From assembly GCF_024181725.1 (NCBI RefSeq), contig NZ_CP028908.1:930001-994000 (forward strand): DNA of 64,000 nucleotides, read 5' to 3'. Source of the DNA: Bradyrhizobium sp. WD16 (lineage in GTDB: Bacteria > Pseudomonadota > Alphaproteobacteria > Rhizobiales > Xanthobacteraceae). The notes under the pieces were generated by a model, which ran no database searches, was not told the origin of the DNA, and was given only the letters and a program-made list of their open reading frames with translations. Below, piece by piece: positions 46,623 through 55,309 of this stretch (within the stretch, counting starts at the first letter, position 1; each line of letters begins with the position of its first letter). The translations under genes and the position numbers were made by a program.

Positions 46623-48587
46623 TTGACCATTGCCCAGGGAATAAGGCGCCTCGGCACGCCGGCGGCGGCGTTGCTGGGGCTGGTGGTGATCGGTTTGGTC
46701 GCCGTGTCCTGGTTCACCGATCGCGACGCCTTGCGTCGTTCGGTGGAGCGCCAGTTGCGCGAGGCGACCGGCCTGCCCCTCGTGGTGCTCGGCGGCGCCG
46801 AGGTTTCGCTGTTTCCCGACAGCTATGTCAGCCTGCATGATGTGCGGCTGAAGGATGCCGCCGCCGATCCGTCCGCCAATCCGACCGCCAATCCGACCAC
46901 CCTCGGCGTCGACATCGTCACCGCCAATCTGCGCCTCGTGCCGCTGCTGATGGGCCGCTACGAAATCGCCGATGTCGCTCTGGAACATCCGCGGATCGAT
47001 GTCAGGCGCGCCGACAACGGCCACAGCAACTGGTCGCCGATCCTCGACACCCTCGCGAGGACGATCAGGCCCGGCGCCAACAGCACCGTGACCTTCTCCG
47101 AGGTCAGGATCCGGAACGGCACGCTGATCTTCCACGATGCGGACCGGGGCGCCGAGACTGTGAGCGGCGCGGACCTGTCGTTCGCCTGGCCCGCGATCTC
47201 GCGCTCCTTCGCCGCCACCGGCCAGTTCGACTGGCGCGGCCAGCGAGTGGACGGCAGCCTCAGCATCAATGATTTCGTCGCCGCCCTGGCCGGCAACCGC
47301 TCCGGCATCAAGGCGCGGATCACCGCGGCGCCGCTCAAGCTCGCCTTCGACGGCGCGGCCGCGAACCGCGCCAGCCTGATGCTGGAGGGCACGCTGACGG
47401 CGGATGCGCCGTCGTTGCGCAATGCCCTGCGCTGGACCGGCAACGACCTGCCGGGCCGCAGCGGCTTCGGACGGTTTTCGCTGAAGGCCCGTGCCAATGT
47501 CGTCGGCCCGTCGATCGCGCTGACCAACGTCAACATGGAAATCGACGGCAATGTCAGCGAAGGCGTGCTGACCTATTCGAGCGACGACCGGCAGATGCTG
47601 CAGGCCACGCTCGCCTCCGAGGCGCTCGACATCACGCCTTATATCGAGACGATCCGGCTGTTGACGAGCGGCGCGCGCGATTGGAACCGGCAGCCGTTCG
47701 ACTTGCGCAGCCTCACCAGCATGGATCTCGACATGCGCCTGTCGGCGGCCAAGGTGACGGCAGGCGCCGCCCGTTTCGGCCGCACCGCGATCGGCGCCAA
47801 TCTGCGCAACGGCACCCTGGCGCTCAGCGTCGGCGAGGCGCAGATGTTCGGCGGAATTCTCCAGGGCTCGTTCGGGATGAGCCGCGCCGGCGACGGCGCC
47901 GATCTGAAATCGCAGTTCCAGTTCACCGATGTCGATCTCGAGGCGCTGGCGACCGAGATGCTGGGCGGCCGCAAGCTCGCCGGCCGCGGCAATCTCAATC
48001 TCGCCTTGCAGGCCACGGGGGGCAGTCCCTACGAACTCGCCCAGTCGCTCGCAGGCACCATCACCCTGACCGGCCACGATGGCGCGCTGGTCGGGTTCAA
48101 CGTCGAACAGCTGCTGCGGCGGCTCGAACGCCGGCCGCTGTCCGGCGCCGGCGAGTTCCGCAGCGGCCGCACGCCTTTCACCGCGCTCACTATCGCGCTG
48201 AAGATCGACAACGGCATCGCCACCGTCAATGACGGGCGCATCGAAGGCCCCTCGGCGCGCCTGACGCTGGCCGGCACGGCGAGCGTGCCGGCGCGCGAAT
48301 ACGACCTCAAAGGCGTCGCCAGCCTGATCTCGAACGCCAGCGCGCCGCCCGCCTTCGAACTGCCCTTCGTGGTGCAGGGGCCATGGGACGATCCGCTGAT
48401 CTTCCCGGATTCCGACGCCCTGATCCGCCGCTCGCCGGCGTCGGCGCCGCTGCTCAACGCCGTGCGCGACGGCAAGGCCCGCGACGCCGTGCGCTCGGTG
48501 ATCGACCGCCTCAAGGGTGTCGGCCGTCCCGCGGACGATACCGGCGCGAACCCGGCCAAGGCGCCGCCCGCCAGCGCGAACAATTAA
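46623..48587 (+). CDS. AsmA-family protein
   Basis: About 654 residues. A short basic start, one membrane segment (AAALLGLVVIGLVAVSWF), then a long beta-strand-rich periplasmic region with AsmA features: LREATGLPLVVLGGAEVSLFPDSYVSLHDVRL at the N-terminal AsmA part and the C-terminal domain near GRGNLNLALQATGG and VEQLLRRLERRPLSGAGEFRSGRTPF. AsmA proteins bridge the periplasm and are linked to phospholipid transport and outer-membrane homeostasis. The start is uncertain: TTG at 46623 is used because earlier codons (frame open from ATG 46404, also a GTG at 46527) have non-coding base use. Precise role unknown. Confidence 0.82.
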   Translation: MTIAQGIRRLGTPAAALLGLVVIGLVAVSWFTDRDALRRSVERQLREATGLPLVVLGGAEVSLFPDSYVSLHDVRLKDAAADPSANPTANPTTLGVDIVTANLRLVPLLMGRYEIADVALEHPRIDVRRADNGHSNWSPILDTLARTIRPGANSTVTFSEVRIRNGTLIFHDADRGAETVSGADLSFAWPAISRSFAATGQFDWRGQRVDGSLSINDFVAALAGNRSGIKARITAAPLKLAFDGAAANRASLMLEGTLTADAPSLRNALRWTGNDLPGRSGFGRFSLKARANVVGPSIALTNVNMEIDGNVSEGVLTYSSDDRQMLQATLASEALDITPYIETIRLLTSGARDWNRQPFDLRSLTSMDLDMRLSAAKVTAGAARFGRTAIGANLRNGTLALSVGEAQMFGGILQGSFGMSRAGDGADLKSQFQFTDVDLEALATEMLGGRKLAGRGNLNLALQATGGSPYELAQSLAGTITLTGHDGALVGFNVEQLLRRLERRPLSGAGEFRSGRTPFTALTIALKIDNGIATVNDGRIEGPSARLTLAGTASVPAREYDLKGVASLISNASAPPAFELPFVVQGPWDDPLIFPDSDALIRRSPASAPLLNAVRDGKARDAVRSVIDRLKGVGRPADDTGANPAKAPPASANN

Positions 48588-48748
48588 ATCGCAACAGCCT
48601 CACGTTGAATTTTCCGGACGGATCGCGAACCGCAGCCAGCCTCGTCAGGCCGCGCCGGTCTCCGCAATTTTGTCGACGCGCCGCGATCTGTCCGATTAAA
48701 TGACGGGGCAGGCTCCCGCCATCGGAGCCGCAAGAAAAGGAAACGCTG

Positions 48749-49327
48749 ATGAAGTTTGCACTCGTCCCGGCGCTTGCCGGGCTGATCGCCCTCGCCCCCC
48801 TGGCGCTGGCTCCCTCGGCGGCAGAGGCTCACGGCCCGGTCCGCAAGAAGGTCACCGAAACCATCATCATCAATCAGCCGCCGGAGAAAGTCTGGGCCGC
48901 CGTCGGCAATTTCGGCGACATGAGCTGGCTGCCTCCAGTCACGAAAACCGAGGCGAAGGGCGGCAACACGGTCGTCGATCCGGAGGACGACAGCAAGAAT
49001 CCCACGCGTCAGCTGACCCTCGAGGGTGGGGCGACCGTCGATGAGGTGCTGTACAAATATGAACCGGAGAAGATGAGCTATTCCTACCGCATCACGAAGG
49101 TCGACGTGAAGGTGCTGCCGGTGACGAACTATTCCTCCAGCATCACGGTCTCGCCTGCCGAGGGCGGCAAATCGTCGGTCGAGTGGCGCGGCGCCTTCTA
49201 CCGGGGCTATCCCAACAACGATCCCCCGCCCGAACTCAACGACGAGGCTGCGGTCAAGGCGGTGACCGACCTCTATCGCGCCGGGCTCTCGGCCCTGAAG
49301 ACGAAGCTCGAGGCTCCCGGCCAATAA
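48749..49327 (+). CDS. Exported SRPBCC/MxaD-like protein
   Basis: A 192-residue protein. MKFALVPALAGLIALAPLALAPSAAEA is a signal peptide. The mature part is a START-like (SRPBCC) domain: KVTETIIINQPPEKVWAAVGNFGDMSWLPPV, then YRITKVDVKVLPVTNYSSSITV and a C-terminal helix. MxaD, a periplasmic SRPBCC protein, helps electron transfer in methanol oxidation; this and the coupled beta-propeller gene recall the set found around PQQ-alcohol dehydrogenases, but no such enzyme is in the window. The next gene starts four bases after its stop. Confidence 0.85.
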   Translation: MKFALVPALAGLIALAPLALAPSAAEAHGPVRKKVTETIIINQPPEKVWAAVGNFGDMSWLPPVTKTEAKGGNTVVDPEDDSKNPTRQLTLEGGATVDEVLYKYEPEKMSYSYRITKVDVKVLPVTNYSSSITVSPAEGGKSSVEWRGAFYRGYPNNDPPPELNDEAAVKAVTDLYRAGLSALKTKLEAPGQ

Positions 49328-49331
49328 AGCG

Positions 49332-50273
49332 ATGTGGCGCGATCTGACCCTCGGAATGGTGCTGCTGCTGGCCGCATCGGCGGCGCCGGTCGGCGCCGGC
49401 GAGGCCTTCGTCACCGACCAGCCAGGCGAGCAGGTCGTCATCGTCGATACCGCCAGCATGGAAAAGCTCGCCACCATCGCGGTGGCGGGCGAACCGGCCG
49501 GCATCGCGGTCTCGGCCGACGGCGCCCGCGCCTATGTCACGAGCCCGGAAGGCAAGATGCTGACCGTGATCGACGCGGAGCACCGCAAGATCCTGCGCCA
49601 GATCAAGCTCGAGGGCGGCCCGCTCGGCGTCGCCGTGCATCCATCGGGGCATCCGGTCTATGTCGCGGACTGGTATTCGAAGCGCCTCCTCGCCCTCGAC
49701 CCCGAAGACAAGATGCCGGCCCGCACCGCGATGGTCGGCACCTCGCCCTCCGGCGTCGCGGTCACGCCGGACGGCGCCTTCGTCCTCACCGCCGACCGCG
49801 ACGACAATGCCGTCTCGGTGGTCGATGCCGCGACGCTCGACCGCGTCGCCGTGATCCCGGTCGGCATTCGCCCGTTCGGCATCACCATCGATGCCGACGG
49901 GCGGCGGGCCTATACCGCCAATGTCGGCTCCAACACGGTGACGATCATCGACCTCACCGCGCGACAGGTGATCGGCACCGTCAAGGTCGGCCTGCGTCCC
50001 TACGCGGTGGCTCTGGCGCACGGCAAAGTCTTCGTCACCAATCAATATGGCAGCTCCATCACCGTGTTCGACACGGCGACGCTCAAGGTGCTCAAGACCA
50101 TCGAGGTCGGCGAATATCCCGAAGGCATCTCGCCGAGCCGCGACGGCAACCATGTCTACGTCGCGAGCTGGTTCGCCAACGCGCTCAGCATGATCGACAC
50201 CGAGACACTCAAGGTGGTGAAGGAGGTCAATGTCGGCGACGGCCCACGGGCCTTCGGCCAATTCATCCGGTAG
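49332..50273 (+). CDS. Exported YVTN-repeat beta-propeller protein
   Basis: A 313-residue protein with signal peptide (MWRDLTLGMVLLLAASAAPVGA) and a seven-bladed YVTN/YncE-type propeller; repeats of the form (I/V)AV(S/T)PDGxxAYV...(V/I)IDTxTxK recur through the protein (for example ARAYVTSPEGKMLTVIDAEHRK, GRRAYTANVGSNTVTIIDLTAR). YncE-type proteins bind DNA or metabolites or act as electron-transfer accessories; in methylotrophy clusters such a propeller often accompanies PQQ dehydrogenases. It is coupled to the MxaD-like gene (4 bp), so the two likely work together in the periplasm. Confidence 0.88.
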   Translation: MWRDLTLGMVLLLAASAAPVGAGEAFVTDQPGEQVVIVDTASMEKLATIAVAGEPAGIAVSADGARAYVTSPEGKMLTVIDAEHRKILRQIKLEGGPLGVAVHPSGHPVYVADWYSKRLLALDPEDKMPARTAMVGTSPSGVAVTPDGAFVLTADRDDNAVSVVDAATLDRVAVIPVGIRPFGITIDADGRRAYTANVGSNTVTIIDLTARQVIGTVKVGLRPYAVALAHGKVFVTNQYGSSITVFDTATLKVLKTIEVGEYPEGISPSRDGNHVYVASWFANALSMIDTETLKVVKEVNVGDGPRAFGQFIR

Positions 50274-50375
50274 AGCACGGCGGCGCCGGTTCGTCGGCCC
50301 GACACCGGCAGCGATCCAAGGCCACTTGCTGCTGCAACCGAAGTGGGCGGCCACCGGCACCCGTCAGGATCGATC

Positions 50376-51221
50376 ATGAGCTCCAATCATCAGATTGCGT
50401 CGGGCCGCGCCACGCTGGCTGCGGAGGTCGTCGGTAGCGGCGACCCTGTTGTCTTTCTGCACGCCGGCATCGGCGATCGCCGGATGTGGCGCGCGCAACT
50501 GGATGGCGTCGCCGCAAACAATACGGCTATCGCCTATGATCGGCGGGGCTTTGGCGAGACCCGCGCCGAAAAGGAAGATTTTTCGGCAGTCGCGGACTTG
50601 ATGGCGGTGATTGATGCCATGGCGGGCGGTAAGCCTACGATCCTTGTCGGATGCTCGGATGGTGGGCGAATCGCGCTCGACGCGGCGCTTCGGCATCCGT
50701 CATTTGTCCGTGCTCTGGTTCTCATTTCGCCCAGCGCGACCGGCACGCCCGAGCCGGTCTATCCGCCCGACATCAAGCGCCTGATGGCCCAGATCAAGGA
50801 CGCCCAGAAGGCCGGCGATCTGGACCAGGTGATCGCGCTGAAAGCTCGGCTTTTTCTGGACGGTCCACTGGCGCCCGAGGGGCGTGTCATGGGTCAGCCT
50901 CGCCGGCTGTTCCACGACATGAACGCCATTGCGCAGCGGTCGCCGCCGACCGGAGCGAACCTTGATGTCGCACCCGCCTTCGATCGTCTGGGCGAGATAT
51001 CGGCACCATCGCTTGTGATTTGCGGTGACCTCGACCTTCCCAACATTCAAGAACGAAGCCGTTATATTGCAACTACGGTATTGCACGGGTCGTACCATGA
51101 GTTGACCGGCGCCGCCCATCTGCCAAGCCTGGAGCGACCGGCGGACGTCACGGGTCTGCTCGCGGAGTTCATCCACCGCTGCTCCGGCCGCCGGTCAGGC
51201 CAGTCGGAACCGGGGCGTTGA
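50376..51221 (+). CDS. Alpha/beta hydrolase
   Basis: A 281-residue hydrolase. AGGA stands seven bases before the ATG at 50376. HG-type oxyanion segment VVFLHAGIGDRRMW, nucleophile elbow VGCSDGGRIALDAAL (Ser about 97), acid residue near VICGDLDLPN, catalytic His in LTGAAHLPSLERP. All three catalytic residues are present. It could be an esterase, lactonase or haloperoxidase-type enzyme; the sequence does not say. Codon use is less GC3-rich than in neighbouring core genes, as if acquired, and it borders a rearranged stretch. Confidence 0.85.
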   Translation: MSSNHQIASGRATLAAEVVGSGDPVVFLHAGIGDRRMWRAQLDGVAANNTAIAYDRRGFGETRAEKEDFSAVADLMAVIDAMAGGKPTILVGCSDGGRIALDAALRHPSFVRALVLISPSATGTPEPVYPPDIKRLMAQIKDAQKAGDLDQVIALKARLFLDGPLAPEGRVMGQPRRLFHDMNAIAQRSPPTGANLDVAPAFDRLGEISAPSLVICGDLDLPNIQERSRYIATTVLHGSYHELTGAAHLPSLERPADVTGLLAEFIHRCSGRRSGQSEPGR

Positions 51222-51273
51222 CCGCTGCGCCCGAAAAGCGGTCCCCCGCTTCTAATGCCGAATGTCGGAGACA

Positions 51274-51395
51274 CCGGATCGGCAGCGGCGCCGAGCCCGG
51301 CCCGGTGGTGAAGCTCGCGATGACGAGATCGTCGAGCGACAGCGTGAAGGCGAGCATCCAGCCGGCGATCACCGCCGGCATGATCAGCGGCAGCG
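51274..51395. repeat. 122-bp duplicate of the permease gene, copy 1
   Basis: This stretch repeats 52061-52182, inside the permease gene, in the same orientation with two mismatches in 122 bp. It codes for no intact protein here. The copies are 665 bp apart end to start and bracket the Fic remnant, pointing to a past recombination. Confidence 0.9.
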
Positions 51396-51497
51396 GCGCA
51401 GAACGGCGACTGAAACGCCGGCCTCTTGCTCCTTCAAAATCCCGATAGTCTGCTCTTCCGAAAAGCGGCTGCACTTCACGGTTCTGGTCCTTTGTCG

Positions 51498-51839
51498 TGG
51501 GCCAGAACGAACTTCCAATTGGATATTTTGAATTGCCTGGACCGTGCCTTTGATCGCGCCGACACGATCCTTGCCTCGGTTCTCCGGAAGGCACGCTTCT
51601 GGAAGAAACATGCCGATCAAACGTTCAATGACCGCCAGCGCGCGATGATCGAGCGACTGTTCGACGGCTTTGAAGGCAAGCTCACCTCATCAAAATGGGC
51701 CCAGCTGACGAAGTCCTCGCAGGACACGGCGCTGCGTGACATCGACGATCTTGTTGCAAAAGGCGTGCTGACGAAGAACCTGGCCGGCGGTCGCAGCACA
51801 AGCTATTCGCTGATCACCGAAGAGACGAATAGCGGCTAA
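51498..51839 (+). pseudogene. C-terminal fragment of a Fic-family protein
   Basis: About 113 residues match the end of Fic/DUF4172 proteins: NFQLDILNCLDRAFDRADTI, VLRKARFWKKHADQTFNDRQ, and LTSSKWAQLTKSSQDTALRDIDDLVAKGVL, a winged-helix domain that follows the Fic core. The Fic core with its HPFxxGNGR motif is absent; upstream is the permease duplicate. The frame is open and intact to the stop, but with no start of its own the piece is best called a remnant. A short expressed regulator cannot be excluded. Confidence 0.7.
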
Positions 51840-51913
51840 ACCGCCCAACGGTCGCAGCGGGAACAGCCCGGTTGAGTTCGAGCAGGAGGTTCCGCTCTCG
51901 TCGCAACCGCCCC

Positions 51914-52762
51914 CTACAGCGGCGCGGCGCCCTCCCCGGCCCTGCGGGTGAGCTTGGCGGCGAGCGAGGCGACGACGATCAGCACCGCGACCGCAGCGAC
52001 CAGCAGCGTGCTGATGGCGTTGATCTCCGGTTTGACCCCCAGCCTGACCTCGGAATAGATCCGGATCGGCAGCGTCGCCGAGCCCGGCCCGGTGGTGAAG
52101 CTCGCGATCACGAGATCGTCGAGCGACAGCGTGAAGGCGAGCATCCAGCCGGCGATCACCGCCGGCATGATCAGCGGCAGCGTCACCGCAACGAAGGCCT
52201 GCGCCGGCCGGCAGCCAAGGTCCATCGCGGCTTCCTCCAGGCTGCGATCGAGTGCGCCGAGCCGCGACTGCACCACCACGGTGACGAAACACATGGTCAG
52301 CGTGGTATGCGCCGCCGTGATCGTCCAGAAGCCGCGGGAGGCGTCGAGCGCGACGAAGAACAACAGCAGCGACAGCCCGGTGATCACCTCGGGCATGACG
52401 AGGGGCGCATAGAGCATGCCGGAGAACAGGGTGCGGCCGCGGAAGCCGCCGCCGCGCGCCAGCGCCAGCGCGGCGACGGTGCCGAGCACGGTGGCGGCCG
52501 ATGCCGAGACCGCCGCGACCCGCAGGCTCATCCAGGCCGCATCCAGCATCTCGCGATCGGCGAAGAATTCGGCGTACCAGCGCAGCGACCAGCCGCCCCA
52601 GACCGTGACCAGCCGCGAGGCGTTGAAGGAATAGATCACCAGGATCAGGATCGGCAGGTAGAGAAAGGAAAGACCGAGCGCCAGCGCGGCCACATTGACG
52701 CCGGACAGCGCAGCGAGACGGCGCCGCGGGGCCATGATCCGATGTCCGCCCAGGTCCGGCAT
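51914..52762 (-). CDS. ABC transporter permease (PotC/YdcV type)
   Basis: A 282-residue permease with about six hydrophobic segments. The EAA loop is EEAAMDLGCRPAQAFVAVTLPLIMPAV, the coupling site for the ATPase, followed by FTLSLDDLVIASFTTGPGSATLP, typical of spermidine/putrescine-type transporters. The start MPDLGG is chosen since its ATG overlaps the preceding stop by one base and GAGGA lies upstream; MAPRRR nine codons on is also possible. Part of its sequence (52061-52182) is duplicated at 51274-51395. Confidence 0.9.
   Translation of the reverse strand: MPDLGGHRIMAPRRRLAALSGVNVAALALGLSFLYLPILILVIYSFNASRLVTVWGGWSLRWYAEFFADREMLDAAWMSLRVAAVSASAATVLGTVAALALARGGGFRGRTLFSGMLYAPLVMPEVITGLSLLLFFVALDASRGFWTITAAHTTLTMCFVTVVVQSRLGALDRSLEEAAMDLGCRPAQAFVAVTLPLIMPAVIAGWMLAFTLSLDDLVIASFTTGPGSATLPIRIYSEVRLGVKPEINAISTLLVAAVAVLIVVASLAAKLTRRAGEGAAPL
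52061..52182. repeat. 122-bp duplicated segment, copy 2 (inside the permease gene)
   Basis: The source copy: it lies within the coding sequence of the PotC-type permease, in frame, coding for the segment around the EAA loop and beyond. Copy 1 at 51274-51395 is outside any gene. Confidence 0.9.
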
Positions 52763-53673
52763 CAGGCAACGTCCTCGAGCTGGCGGCGCTGCAGCCGCTC
52801 GTAGAGCAGGAGCGGCGCGAGCAGGAGCACGAGCAGCACCACGGCCAGTGCCGCGGCGACCGGCCAGTCCTTGTTGGTGAAGAATTCGAGCCACAGGGTC
52901 TGGCCGATCATCATCCGGTCCGAGCCCGCGAGCAGGTCCGGGATGACGAATTCGCCGACGATGGGAATAAAGCAGAGCAGCGCGCCGGCGGCGACGCCGG
53001 GCAGCGACAGCGGCACCGTGACGAGCCAGAACGCCTTCAGGCGCGAGCAGCCGAGATCGGCGGCGGCTTCGACCAGTGCCGGGTCGAGCTTCGCCAGCGT
53101 CGCGTAGAGCGGCAGGATCATGAAGGGGAAATAGGAATAGACGATGCCGAGATACATGGCGCTGTCGGTCGACAGCCACACTACCGGCTGATCGACGAGA
53201 TGCAGGGCGAGCAGCAGGCGGTTGAGCAGGCCATCATGCTGGAGCACGTTGATCCAGGCATAGATCCGGATCAGGAACGAGGTCCAGAACGGCACGATCA
53301 CCAGGGTCATCGCCAGCGGCTGCCATGACGCCGGCAGCCGCGCCATGGCGTAGGCCACCGGATAACCGATCGCCGCCAGCATGGCGGTCGAGGCCAGCGC
53401 CACGACGAGGCTGCGCAGATAGGACAGCGGATAGAGCTCGTCCGATCCGAGCAGGACGAAGTTCGACAGGCTGAATTCGCCGAGCGCCGCCTTGACGCTC
53501 GCCCACCCCGCCGCCGGATCGATCACCGGCAGATAGGGCGGCATCGCGATCACGGTCTGCGACAGGCTGATCTTCGCCACGAAGCCGAACGGCACCAGGA
53601 AGAACAGCAGCATCCACAGATAGGGCAGAACGGCCGCGAGGCGGGCCGGACGGGTGAAGATGCGGCGGGCCAC
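52762..53673 (-). CDS. ABC transporter permease (PotB/YdcU type)
   Basis: A 303-residue permease with about six membrane segments; the first follows a basic start MARRIFTRPARLAAVLPYLWMLLFFLVPF. The EAA loop is VEAAADLGCSRLKAFWLVTVPLSLPGV, and GEFVIPDLLAGSDRMMIGQTLWLEFFTNKDWPVAAAL is the common PotB ending. It forms the channel with the PotC-type protein; stop and next start overlap by one base. Confidence 0.92.
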   Translation of the reverse strand: MARRIFTRPARLAAVLPYLWMLLFFLVPFGFVAKISLSQTVIAMPPYLPVIDPAAGWASVKAALGEFSLSNFVLLGSDELYPLSYLRSLVVALASTAMLAAIGYPVAYAMARLPASWQPLAMTLVIVPFWTSFLIRIYAWINVLQHDGLLNRLLLALHLVDQPVVWLSTDSAMYLGIVYSYFPFMILPLYATLAKLDPALVEAAADLGCSRLKAFWLVTVPLSLPGVAAGALLCFIPIVGEFVIPDLLAGSDRMMIGQTLWLEFFTNKDWPVAAALAVVLLVLLLAPLLLYERLQRRQLEDVA

Positions 53674-53677
53674 GGCC

Positions 53678-54835
<1,158 letters not shown>

Positions 54836-54936
54836 GTCGCGCGCCCGCCCGCCCTCGGCCCCTCGCTGATATCCGGCTATCGTATTCACACATCTGGTCC
54901 GCAGCCGAGAAAGCGGCCACTCTTCAGCCTTTCCGT

Positions 54937-55093
54937 CGTCATGCCCGGCCTTGTGCCGGGCATCCACGACTTCACGACGCTGCAGCAAGCAAGTCGTGGA
55001 TGGCATAGCGATCCGGCCTTCACCGGATCGCGTTCTCCTTAATGCCGGAAGTCGGAAACATCCGACTTCCGGGCGACAAGCCCGGCCATGACG
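54937..55093. repeat. REP-like palindromic array with five hairpins
   Basis: Five hairpins follow one another in 157 bp: ATGCCCGGC/GCCGGGCAT (54941-54963), CCACGACTT/AAGTCGTGG (54964-54999), GATCCGG/CCGGATC (55010-55029), GGAAGTCGGA/TCCGACTTCC (55047-55070), CCGGGC/GCCCGG (55069-55085). The ends GTCATGCCCGGC and GCCCGGCCATGAC form terminal inverted repeats. I recall the outer part as a REP family frequent in Bradyrhizobium and Rhodopseudomonas. The rest of 54836-55309 shows nothing else. Confidence 0.75.
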
Positions 55094-55309
55094 AGAATGA
55101 AGGTCAGGGCGCATCTTTTCACTCCGTTGTCGCCGCCCGGATGCGTGAATCTCGTAGGCTTGAAGCGGGGGACGACGCAGAATGATGTGTGAATCTGATA
55201 GCTGAGATCCGGGCCGAGATCATCCAGACCGGGTCTGCCGGTCAAGGATATTTTCCGGCCGCCGGAGCGCGGCGGGCAGGCAAATGCGGCAGGAATGATC
55301 CGTGGCCGC

